A stretch of 5,862 nt of DNA from an uncultured Pseudomonadota bacterium (GTDB lineage: Bacteria > Myxococcota > UBA796). Within the stretch, counting starts at the first letter, position 1, and every line of letters begins with the position of its first letter. The stretch spans positions 1-5,862 of the forward strand of contig CAJWHX010000237.1 in assembly GCA_913040875.1 (NCBI GenBank). Reading direction: 5' to 3'. This document shows, one piece after another, positions 1 through 5,862 of this stretch. Both the position numbers and the translations under genes were made by a program. A model generated the notes under the pieces. That model had not been told where the DNA came from, searched no databases, and saw only the letters and a list, made by a program, of their open reading frames with translations.

Positions 1-5
1 TTTGT

Positions 6-236
6 CTACTCCAGAAAAAATTGCAAAAGGACAAGCAATTTGTCAGCATTGTTGATGATGTGATGAGCGTGAGGTGCCATCCATCTCGCTCGATCTGGAT
101 CGAATGCAGGAGGGTCAACCATGATGAGGGTACCCAGTCCATGATTGGCAATGCTTCGAGCAACGGCACCAATGTTACCAGAATGCTGAGGGCGGACAAG
201 GACAATCGAAATATGGTTGAACGGAGACTCATTCAT
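6..236 (-). CDS. trmJ: TrmJ-type SPOUT tRNA methyltransferase, N-terminal part; apparent frameshift near the window edge
   Basis: TrmJ-type enzymes 2'-O-methylate tRNA (position 32 in E. coli) with S-adenosylmethionine. The 76 readable residues contain the N-terminal SPOUT signature ISIVLVRPQHSGNIGAVARS (9-28), NHGLGTLIMVDPP (31-43) and FDPDRARWMAPHAHHIINNA (45-64). The family is about 240-270 residues, yet this frame stops at TAG (8-6). Past residue 66 the sequence becomes LLVLLQFFLE, whereas one extra base in the T6 run (A6 at 15-20 on the plus strand) would give FFSGVDK, which lines up without gaps with the ALAGC segment of E. coli TrmJ. The gene is thus either frameshifted (mutation, sequencing error or slippage) or a remnant; the rest lies outside the window. 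The start chosen is ATG at 236-234, one base after the thiL stop, so translation is probably coupled. A TTG at 248-246 is an alternative. No strong ribosome-binding site is visible. Other members of the TrmH/SpoU superfamily cannot be fully excluded. Confidence 0.8.
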   Translation of the reverse strand: MNESPFNHISIVLVRPQHSGNIGAVARSIANHGLGTLIMVDPPAFDPDRARWMAPHAHHIINNADKLLVLLQFFLE

Positions 237-237
237 T

Positions 238-1149
238 TTAGGAACCAAAGTGGTTGAACAACGGCGCGGGCCACTCTTTATTTTTCAGTCTCACTTCCAT
301 CGACGTATTTTGGATGCGTCCAATTTTATGTATCGTCGTTTTGTATCTCGCTGCCGTTCTTCTCAATACGTTTTCTGACCTGTTGGGAGCAGTAAACAAA
401 TATTCGTAGTCTTCACCAAATGCAGTTTGAAAAGCCAAGGTCCTCTTATTTCCGTAGAGAACAGAAGATGCTGGAAAGGTTGAAGGATCCAGTATGGCCC
501 CAACCTGACTGCGAGAGCAGATACGTGTAATCTCGCTGTGTAAACCATCGGATATATCCGTTAGCGCATGGACAAACCTATTGTGTACAATCGTGTTTGC
601 GAAGGCTACAGGTGGTTCTGGTCGTTGAAGGGCTGTATTGTAGGGGTGTTTATTGGGTTCGAAGAATCCAGATGCCGCTTCTCCCAATGTACCCGTGACC
701 CAGATATCGTCTCCTGGTTCCGCATCGTGTTGCCAAGCCCAATGGTACCCTTTTCGTGAAGACATCGTCATTGTAACTACGATATTATTTGGACTTCTGG
801 CTGTGTCTCCACCAATGAGATTGATATTCCATCTGCGTAGAGCCGATCGCATTCCCTTCGCAAATTCATCAACCCAGTCTGAAGCAGTTGATTCTGTAAG
901 GGCAAGGGATAGTGTGCACCATTCCGGTCGGCCACCCATGGCACCGATATCTGAGGCATTGATCGCCACAATTTTCCAACCGACATCCGCAGGGGATAGT
1001 TTGTCGTCCCAATGGATGCCCTCAACCATGGTATCACACGTTACCACACGATGTTCAATTACCGTTGCGGCATCGTCCCCAATTCCATGTATCGATGGGG
1101 CTTTACGTTGTCCGAGTGTCAGTTTATCAATGATTTCTTGTTCTGTCAT
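238..1149 (-). CDS. thiL: Thiamine-monophosphate kinase ThiL
   Basis: ThiL phosphorylates thiamine monophosphate with ATP to thiamine diphosphate, the last step of the cofactor pathway, in the cytoplasm. The 303 residues are close to the usual length of about 320. Family motifs appear in order: GIGDDAA (22-28), the metal- and substrate-binding CDTMVEGIHW (38-47), AINASDIGAMGG (62-73), LIGGDT (111-116), PGDDIWVTGT (145-154), DISDGL (198-203) and FGEDYEYLF (244-252), where many relatives have GGEDYE. The ATG at 1149-1147 was chosen because the N-terminus then matches the family. The frame is open for 285 bases further upstream, but that stretch lies in the lipoprotein gene and its translation is unlike ThiL. 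The ribosome-binding site is weak (GAGA about 11 bases before ATG). ThiL is often beside nusB or ribH in other bacteria; here it is between an envelope lipoprotein gene and trmJ. Confidence 0.94.
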   Translation of the reverse strand: MTEQEIIDKLTLGQRKAPSIHGIGDDAATVIEHRVVTCDTMVEGIHWDDKLSPADVGWKIVAINASDIGAMGGRPEWCTLSLALTESTASDWVDEFAKGMRSALRRWNINLIGGDTARSPNNIVVTMTMSSRKGYHWAWQHDAEPGDDIWVTGTLGEAASGFFEPNKHPYNTALQRPEPPVAFANTIVHNRFVHALTDISDGLHSEITRICSRSQVGAILDPSTFPASSVLYGNKRTLAFQTAFGEDYEYLFTAPNRSENVLRRTAARYKTTIHKIGRIQNTSMEVRLKNKEWPAPLFNHFGS

Positions 1150-1171
1150 ATTGTATGTGTTCTCAGAAGGA

Positions 1172-3178
1172 TTATTGTTCCGATTCCTGTGATTCTTCGG
1201 ATTTTGGTTGCCATTGTTCCAATCTATCGCGTTTGATAGTGATGATCTGAAAATCCCTTTGCAAAACCTGCTTATCTCCAAATTGACTGGCACCGGTGAC
1301 CATTTGACTAAACACAGTGTTGTGAAGGGTGTTGCCAATGGTGACGCGAGAGGTTTGTTGGCTTCGGAAGACTTGCTTTCCGATTTGGATGGCATCATAA
1401 GCCGTGGCGTTGATAATGTTGGGGGCCTTCCCAAATTCTTCCGTGAATCTCGTCACAAAGTCTTGTGTGGTCTCATCGCTGGCTTGGTTCCAAAAGGCAT
1501 CTACAAAAATCCCATTTTGCATGTATTGCCCTCCGTTCTTCACCACACTGGGATGGTTCCATTTGTTGAGTCCCATGACGCCAACCGGTTGAGCATGACG
1601 ATTGATACGGAAATTTCCAATAGAAAATTCTTCTGCAGCCAGTGCAGATGTCACCAATGGTGTCTTGCGATGATTGTCAGGAATGAAAATAGCATCGAAG
1701 TCGATGGTTGGGTGATCCAGAGTTGGATCCTTTTCGAGTTGCTTTTCTGTTGGACGGATTTCTGATTTGAGACCCAATCTTCGAGCCTCTTCCACAAAAG
1801 AGGTCGCGTTCTCTGGATATTCAATGTGGCGCAATACCGTACCACCTTTTGCATCGACAGCAGTCTTGAAGGCTTCCAATGCTTCGATTCCCAAATCATT
1901 CTTTGGTATCATGGCAACAAATGTTTTCCATCCTTTGATATCGATAGCGTGTTCTACCAGTGCATTGATTTGTTGTGTGGTTGCAACGGATACCTGATGA
2001 ATTTCCGGACCTTCTTCTATAATGGAACTGGAATTGGCCAGAGAGAGCATAGGGATTCCATAAGCTGCCGCGGCCTTTGCTACCGGTGGTGCAATATCGG
2101 TAAGCAATGGTCCGACCATTAAGCCACAGCCATCCTCGATAACCGATTTTTTGACCAGAGCCTGTGCATTCTCACCTGCCGTTACGAGTAATGCCTCCGC
2201 ATCTGTATTCCATTGCTCTTGTGCTGCGAGTTCCTCTTCTGTGGGCTTTTCTGGGTTAGCAAACGTCAGTGGTGTCAAGGGTTCCCAGCCTGTATCGTAA
2301 AATTTGATATCAATGTTTGAGTCTGGACCCAGTGCAAATTGCATTGAGTTTTGAATGGCTTGGGCAGCAGGTCCATATCGACCAGACAACGGTAAAAATA
2401 CAGCAATCCGATTGTTGACAAAAGGTTCTTCCGCTTTGGCTCGGTCTTGATAGGCCTGACTCAGAAATAACTGCTCTGACTCTGGAAAGTCTTTTGCAAA
2501 AGTCTCCGCTGAAGCAATAACCGTACCCCAATCTTTCGAATCCAATGCGAGTTTCATGGTTTGTAACCGTTCTTCCTCGCCAATGAGTTCATTTCCGTCG
2601 TCATCTATTCCTTCAGAATCGATTGCGTTATTTGAACTGTCTAACGGGCCGATGTCTCTGTCATAGTGAGCTTGACTGATTGGATGCGATTTTGCGTATG
2701 AAGCAGCCTTTGTTCTATATCGTTCAGCCAGTGGTCCTTCTTTGTCCATTTCAGCCAAGAAGAGAACTCTGTATCGGTCTGCATTTAAGGAGTCTGGAAC
2801 TCCATCTTCGCTAGCGGTACGAATGGTATCCAAGGATTGACTTTTTCCAGATTCGAAGTCGATGAGTGCCATTCCCAAAGTACCTGCATTTTTTTCCGAT
2901 GAGGTGGGGTGTTCTTCAACCAACTGTTGGAACCAGATTCGAGCCTCTTTGTACTCACCATTTAATCTACGGTATTCTCCGGCTAGAAGAAGGAGGCTTG
3001 CCTTGTCTGTTTCCGAGGCGTCGGACAATCCATTTTCAACCATCTCTGCGGCCATACCAGCATCAATCAATCCGGTTCGTATAATCTTACGATTCGAGTT
3101 TGCTCCAAAGGGTCCTGCAGAGCAATTGATGAATAAAGTCGAACACAACAGTAAGGAAGACAGTTTGAAAGTGCGCAC
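1172..3178 (-). CDS. Lipoprotein with TPR-like N-terminus and periplasmic-binding-protein fold (LppC/LpoA-like PBP activator)
   Basis: The 668-residue protein starts at GTG 3178. A short signal peptide (Arg2, Lys5, then hydrophobic LSSLLLCSTLFIN) ends at Cys19, the likely lipidated residue, and Ser20 would fit outer-membrane sorting. Residues about 40-175 look helical and TPR-like (LLLLAGEYRRLNGEYKEA and similar). An acidic Asp/Glu/Asn/Ser-rich linker spans about 175-205 and a further helical stretch runs to about 250. From about 256 the protein has a type-1 periplasmic-binding fold, beginning IAVFLPLSGRYGPAAQAIQN, with MVGPLLTDIAPPVAKAAAAYGIPMLSLAN and later TAYDAIQIGKQVF as family-like segments. 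Helical repeats plus a binding-protein domain on a lipid anchor is the LpoA (LppC/YraM) architecture, whose E. coli member stimulates the peptidoglycan synthase PBP1A from the outer membrane. That role is inferred here. An amino-acid-type ABC transporter binding protein is the alternative, but no permease or ATPase gene is nearby. The thiL start lies 22 bases downstream. Confidence 0.75.
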   Translation of the reverse strand: MRTFKLSSLLLCSTLFINCSAGPFGANSNRKIIRTGLIDAGMAAEMVENGLSDASETDKASLLLLAGEYRRLNGEYKEARIWFQQLVEEHPTSSEKNAGTLGMALIDFESGKSQSLDTIRTASEDGVPDSLNADRYRVLFLAEMDKEGPLAERYRTKAASYAKSHPISQAHYDRDIGPLDSSNNAIDSEGIDDDGNELIGEEERLQTMKLALDSKDWGTVIASAETFAKDFPESEQLFLSQAYQDRAKAEEPFVNNRIAVFLPLSGRYGPAAQAIQNSMQFALGPDSNIDIKFYDTGWEPLTPLTFANPEKPTEEELAAQEQWNTDAEALLVTAGENAQALVKKSVIEDGCGLMVGPLLTDIAPPVAKAAAAYGIPMLSLANSSSIIEEGPEIHQVSVATTQQINALVEHAIDIKGWKTFVAMIPKNDLGIEALEAFKTAVDAKGGTVLRHIEYPENATSFVEEARRLGLKSEIRPTEKQLEKDPTLDHPTIDFDAIFIPDNHRKTPLVTSALAAEEFSIGNFRINRHAQPVGVMGLNKWNHPSVVKNGGQYMQNGIFVDAFWNQASDETTQDFVTRFTEEFGKAPNIINATAYDAIQIGKQVFRSQQTSRVTIGNTLHNTVFSQMVTGASQFGDKQVLQRDFQIITIKRDRLEQWQPKSEESQESEQ

Positions 3179-3185
3179 GATGTTG

Positions 3186-3189
3186 TCCT
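3186..3189 (-). promoter_or_regulatory. Ribosome-binding site that decides the lipoprotein start
   Basis: AGGA lies seven bases before the GTG at 3178-3176. The longer reading frame could start at another GTG (3220-3218), but no Shine-Dalgarno-like sequence precedes that one, and its 14 extra residues would sit before an otherwise well-formed signal peptide. The site therefore favours the 3178 start. Confidence 0.6.
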
Positions 3190-3224
3190 GGGAAATATGT
3201 GAAGATACTTGACAAGTCACTACT

Positions 3225-3252
3225 ATTTAATCCAATACGTGAGTCGATGCAA
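3225..3252 (-). promoter_or_regulatory. Weak candidate sigma70-type promoter in the dnaJ-lipoprotein gap
   Basis: On the minus strand TTGCAT (3252-3247) and TTAAAT (3230-3225) are separated by 16 bases, upstream of the lipoprotein gene. The match is only three of six bases at -35 and four of six at -10, so this may be chance. The 78-bp gap is the only one in the window large enough for an internal promoter. I see no heat-shock sigma32-type promoter there. Confidence 0.2.
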
Positions 3253-3256
3253 AAAC

Positions 3257-4324
3257 TCAACTTTTGGACGTATATTGCTGGAATGCATGTCGTTTGGGAG
3301 TTTGTTCAGGTAGCAATTCATTGTGTAATTGTTGGAGTAAACGTTCCTGATGTATGGTTAAAGATTGTGGTAACTCGATGATGACCCGAATGTGTAAGTC
3401 TCCACGATTTTGGTTGTTTTGATCGGGGAGACCGCGACCCGTCAGTCTAAATAGCTGGTGTGTTTGGGTGTTTGATGGGATCCGGATTTGTGTCGTGCCT
3501 TCTAGTGTGGGTATGGTGAGAGATGTCCCAAGAATGGCCTCATGCCACAGTAAGGGGACTTCACAATAGACATCTCGTCCACGTCTTTCGAGTACTGGAT
3601 GGGATTCGATTTGAACGATTAGCAAGAGGTCACCATTGTCTTTGGAACCGAGAGAGGCATTTCCACTTCCTCTAATGCGTAGAGTTTGTCCTTGCTGTAC
3701 TCCACCGGGAACATTGATGGTTAGTGTATCAGAGGTCTCTTCTCTACCGATTCCTCCACACTTACTACATCGTTTTAGTATGCGATATCCTTTTCCGTCA
3801 CAAGAGGGGCAGGGAGAGCGAAATAATCTGGATTTTTTGCCTTTGCCTTTACATTCCTCACAGGTCACGATGTCACCACTGGTCTTTGCCCCAGTACCAG
3901 AACATGGTGTACAGACAATACTACGTAGAATCGTGATGTCTTTTGTGCAGCCTAATACGTCTGGCAGCGATAGGTTGAGTGTCGTTTCTATATCAGAACC
4001 ATTCCTGTATCTTGGATGGTTTTTGAATATGCCACCGATTGTATCCGTTACAAATCGTCCGAGTTCATCTGGTGTAGGCGCTACTTTGTCGATGTTGTAT
4101 AGTGGACCTAAGCGATCGTAAAGGGCTCTTTTCTCAGGGTCACTAAGAACCTCATAGGCTTTTGTGACACGTTGAAATTTTTCCTGTGTCGGAATGTCAT
4201 CGGGGTTTCGATCGGGATGGTATCGTCTAGCAAGGGCTTTAAATGCCTGTCGGATTTCATCCTGTGTCGCCCCACGAGGTACACCTAATTCTACGTATAG
4301 ATCAGAGGAGTCCACTTCGCTCAA
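3257..4324 (-). CDS. dnaJ: Co-chaperone DnaJ (type A Hsp40 with zinc fingers, reduced linker)
   Basis: DnaJ brings unfolded proteins to DnaK and stimulates its ATPase in the cytoplasm. The protein is 355 residues, against about 376 in E. coli. The J domain covers about residues 8-72 and has the essential HPD motif at 36-38. Four CxxCxGxG zinc-binding motifs are intact at 138-145, 155-162, 172-179 and 186-193, followed by the beta-rich client-binding domains ([15 protein letters not shown], then GRGLP) and a C-terminal helical dimerisation region. The segment between the J domain and the first beta domain (about 73-109) has only four Gly and two Phe and is not the usual Gly/Phe-rich linker. 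The chosen start is a TTG sharing bases with the dnaK stop (TTGA); in this frame a TGA precedes it directly. A GTG at codon 4 is an alternative and would leave the J domain complete. No strong ribosome-binding site is seen, so translation is probably coupled to dnaK. Confidence 0.95.
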   Translation of the reverse strand: MSEVDSSDLYVELGVPRGATQDEIRQAFKALARRYHPDRNPDDIPTQEKFQRVTKAYEVLSDPEKRALYDRLGPLYNIDKVAPTPDELGRFVTDTIGGIFKNHPRYRNGSDIETTLNLSLPDVLGCTKDITILRSIVCTPCSGTGAKTSGDIVTCEECKGKGKKSRLFRSPCPSCDGKGYRILKRCSKCGGIGREETSDTLTINVPGGVQQGQTLRIRGSGNASLGSKDNGDLLLIVQIESHPVLERRGRDVYCEVPLLWHEAILGTSLTIPTLEGTTQIRIPSNTQTHQLFRLTGRGLPDQNNQNRGDLHIRVIIELPQSLTIHQERLLQQLHNELLPEQTPKRHAFQQYTSKS

Positions 4325-5862
4325 TCATCAAAAGTGTTTTCGTCAAGAAAGTCTGGTTCTTCGATTTCGTCAGCTGCAGCAGATGGTGCTGGAGTCGAAA
4401 CCGATGGTCCGCCCCCCTGACCTTGTTTGTAGATGGCCTCACCCAGTTTTTGAGCGGCTTCAGAAAGGGCGTCATGGGAGTCTTGAATGGCAACCAGATC
4501 ATCGGTTTCCATTGCATCTTCAGCATCATCGAGGGCTTGCTGCAGTAGATCTTCGTCTTCAGCATTGAGGAGATCGGCAAAGTCTTCAAAGTTTCTTGAT
4601 GTATTGTAGATCAATCCATCGAGTTCATTCTTCGCTAGCGCTATTTCCTTGCGTTTGCTGTCATCACCGTGATATTGTTCACGAGCGTCGATCATTTGCT
4701 GGATCTCATTGTTAGACAGCCCACTGGTAGGCATGATGCGTAAATCAGCCGAGCGTCCCGTTCCGTCATCTTTAACTGTCGCTTTCATAATTCCGTCAGC
4801 ATCAATGGCAAATGTGATTTCGATTGATGGCACTCCCCGCGGGGCTGGAGGGATCCCATGTAGCTCTAATCTACCGAGAGACTTGTTGTTCTCAGCCATG
4901 TCACGTTCCCCTTGAAGAATGTGCACTCGAACCATGTCCTGATTGTCCATCGCTGTGGTGAACACTTTCGATTTTCGACAGGGAATGGTTGTATTGCGAT
5001 CAATAATGGGCTCCATCAGTCCGCCAGCGATTTCAATCCCCATCGTGAGCGGTGTAACATCCATGAGTAAGACATCTGATATCTCATTGTTCAGTACAGA
5101 GGCTTGAATTGCCGCACCCACAGCGACCACCTCGTCAGGATTGATGCCATCATGTGGAGGTTGTCCGAATATTTCAGCAACTTTTTCACGTACTCTCGGC
5201 ATCCGCGTCATACCACCGACCAAAAGGACAGATGTGAGGTCGTCTTTACCCAACCCTGCATCCTGTATACAGTTTTCACATGGAGCAACGAGTCGTTCAA
5301 TCAAATCTTCGACCATGGTTTCCATCTCGGATCGTGAAAGTGTTGCCTCCAAGTGTAGAGGTACACCATCTGAACCATGGGCAATGAAAGGCAATGAAAC
5401 GTTGACTTCCATTTGTGCCGAGAGCTTCTTCTTGGCCTTTTCTGCCTCTTCTTTCACGCGCTGCAACGCGCCTTTGGAATCTCTTAAATCAACACCGTTT
5501 TCTGCCTCAAACTTATCGAGCAGGTGATTGATGATTCGATTGTCGAAGTCTTCCCCCCCCAAGAATGTGTCCCCATTGGTTGATCGAACTTGGAAAACAC
5601 CGTTTTCCAATTCAAGAATCGAGACATCAAATGTACCACCACCGAGGTCAAAAACAGCAATGCGTTCTTGATCTTGTTTACCAAGTCCGTACGCTAAGGC
5701 AGCAGCGGTCGGCTCATTGATGATTCGTTTCACATTGAGACCGGCGATTCTTCCCGCGTCTTTCGTTGCTTGTCGCTGAGCATCGTTGAAATAAGCTGGG
5801 ACTGTGATCACCGCGTCGACCACATCTTCACCCAAATAGGCTTCTGCAATCTCTTTCATTTG
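4321..5862 (-). CDS. dnaK: Molecular chaperone DnaK (Hsp70), 5' end cut by the window edge
   Basis: This is an ATP-driven cytoplasmic Hsp70 chaperone that binds and releases unfolded clients together with DnaJ and GrpE. The first codon in the window is Gln, so no start is visible; by alignment from memory with E. coli DnaK about 120 N-terminal residues lie outside. Counting from the Met at 5859, the nucleotide-binding domain shows [20 protein letters not shown] (20-39), [12 protein letters not shown] (47-58, Glu49), the phosphate loop DLGGGTFD (71-78, Thr76), LGGEDFD (100-106) and LVGGMTRMP (213-221). The linker DVLLMDVTP is at 262-270, the beta-sandwich substrate domain follows to about 375, and the helical lid to about 475. 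A Gly/Ser/Ala/Pro stretch and an acidic tail ending DENTFDD close the protein. The tail lacks the EEVKDKK-type ending of E. coli. The stop TGA overlaps the start of dnaJ. The substrate domain is somewhat HscA-like in places (GIEIAGGLM), but the linker and lid fit DnaK better. Confidence 0.96.
   Translation of the reverse strand, partial: QMKEIAEAYLGEDVVDAVITVPAYFNDAQRQATKDAGRIAGLNVKRIINEPTAAALAYGLGKQDQERIAVFDLGGGTFDVSILELENGVFQVRSTNGDTFLGGEDFDNRIINHLLDKFEAENGVDLRDSKGALQRVKEEAEKAKKKLSAQMEVNVSLPFIAHGSDGVPLHLEATLSRSEMETMVEDLIERLVAPCENCIQDAGLGKDDLTSVLLVGGMTRMPRVREKVAEIFGQPPHDGINPDEVVAVGAAIQASVLNNEISDVLLMDVTPLTMGIEIAGGLMEPIIDRNTTIPCRKSKVFTTAMDNQDMVRVHILQGERDMAENNKSLGRLELHGIPPAPRGVPSIEITFAIDADGIMKATVKDDGTGRSADLRIMPTSGLSNNEIQQMIDAREQYHGDDSKRKEIALAKNELDGLIYNTSRNFEDFADLLNAEDEDLLQQALDDAEDAMETDDLVAIQDSHDALSEAAQKLGEAIYKQGQGGGPSVSTPAPSAAADEIEEPDFLDENTFDD

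Noticed and set aside
653..1192. Plus-strand open frame of 179 codons opposite thiL
   Set aside because: It is the antisense shadow of thiL, has no recognisable domain and no ribosome-binding site I could support, while the minus strand has clear ThiL motifs.
1150..1434. In-frame upstream extension of thiL adding 95 residues
   Set aside because: The stretch overlaps the 3' part of the lipoprotein gene in another frame, its translation is low-complexity and unlike any ThiL N-terminus, and the ATG at 1149 gives the expected family start.
3179..3220. Longer lipoprotein start at GTG 3220-3218
   Set aside because: No ribosome-binding site precedes it, and it would put 14 residues with polar character before the signal peptide; the GTG at 3178 has AGGA at good spacing.
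3179..3256. Rho-independent terminator after dnaJ
   Set aside because: No GC-rich hairpin followed by a T run is present on the minus strand; the only inverted repeat is the short AT-rich palindrome.
3636..4121. Plus-strand open frame of 161 codons opposite dnaJ
   Set aside because: It mirrors the zinc-finger region of dnaJ; its content is explained by the complementary codons and it resembles no protein family.
4321..5862. HscA (iron-sulfur cluster chaperone) instead of DnaK
   Set aside because: Some substrate-domain wording is HscA-like, but the linker DVLLMDVTP, the lid, the C-terminal low-complexity and acidic tail, and the adjacent zinc-finger DnaJ (not HscB) favour DnaK.

Overview
The window holds five genes, all on the minus strand, so transcription runs from the right edge to the left. 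In reading order they are: the 3' three-quarters of dnaK (cut by the right edge), dnaJ, a large lipoprotein with a periplasmic-binding-protein fold (LppC/LpoA-like), thiL (thiamine-monophosphate kinase), and the 5' end of a TrmJ-type SPOUT RNA methyltransferase gene that meets a stop codon just inside the left edge. Nearly every base is coding. The junctions are a TTGA stop/start overlap (dnaK/dnaJ), about 78 bp (dnaJ/lipoprotein), 22 bp (lipoprotein/thiL) and 1 bp (thiL/trmJ). I see no RNA gene, mobile element, CRISPR array or convincing terminator.

The organism is very likely a Gram-negative bacterium of proteobacterial type: the lipoprotein family acts at the outer membrane and periplasm, and ThiL and TrmJ are of ordinary bacterial kind. 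The gene order is not the enterobacterial one, and DnaK and DnaJ differ noticeably from the E. coli proteins. I cannot name the lineage from sequence alone.

Functionally the right half is a protein-folding unit: DnaJ delivers clients to DnaK and stimulates its ATPase. The left half is a housekeeping mix: cell-envelope lipoprotein, the last step of thiamine diphosphate synthesis, and tRNA modification. Close spacing suggests one transcription unit, perhaps with a secondary promoter in the 78-bp gap before the lipoprotein gene.

I found no sign of a new multi-gene system. The points worth checking are an apparent frameshift in trmJ near an A6 run, a DnaJ with four intact zinc-binding motifs but no Gly/Phe-rich linker, a DnaK whose substrate-binding arch residue (E. 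coli Met404) appears to be Ala, a G8 tract inside dnaK, and start-codon and lipobox irregularities.
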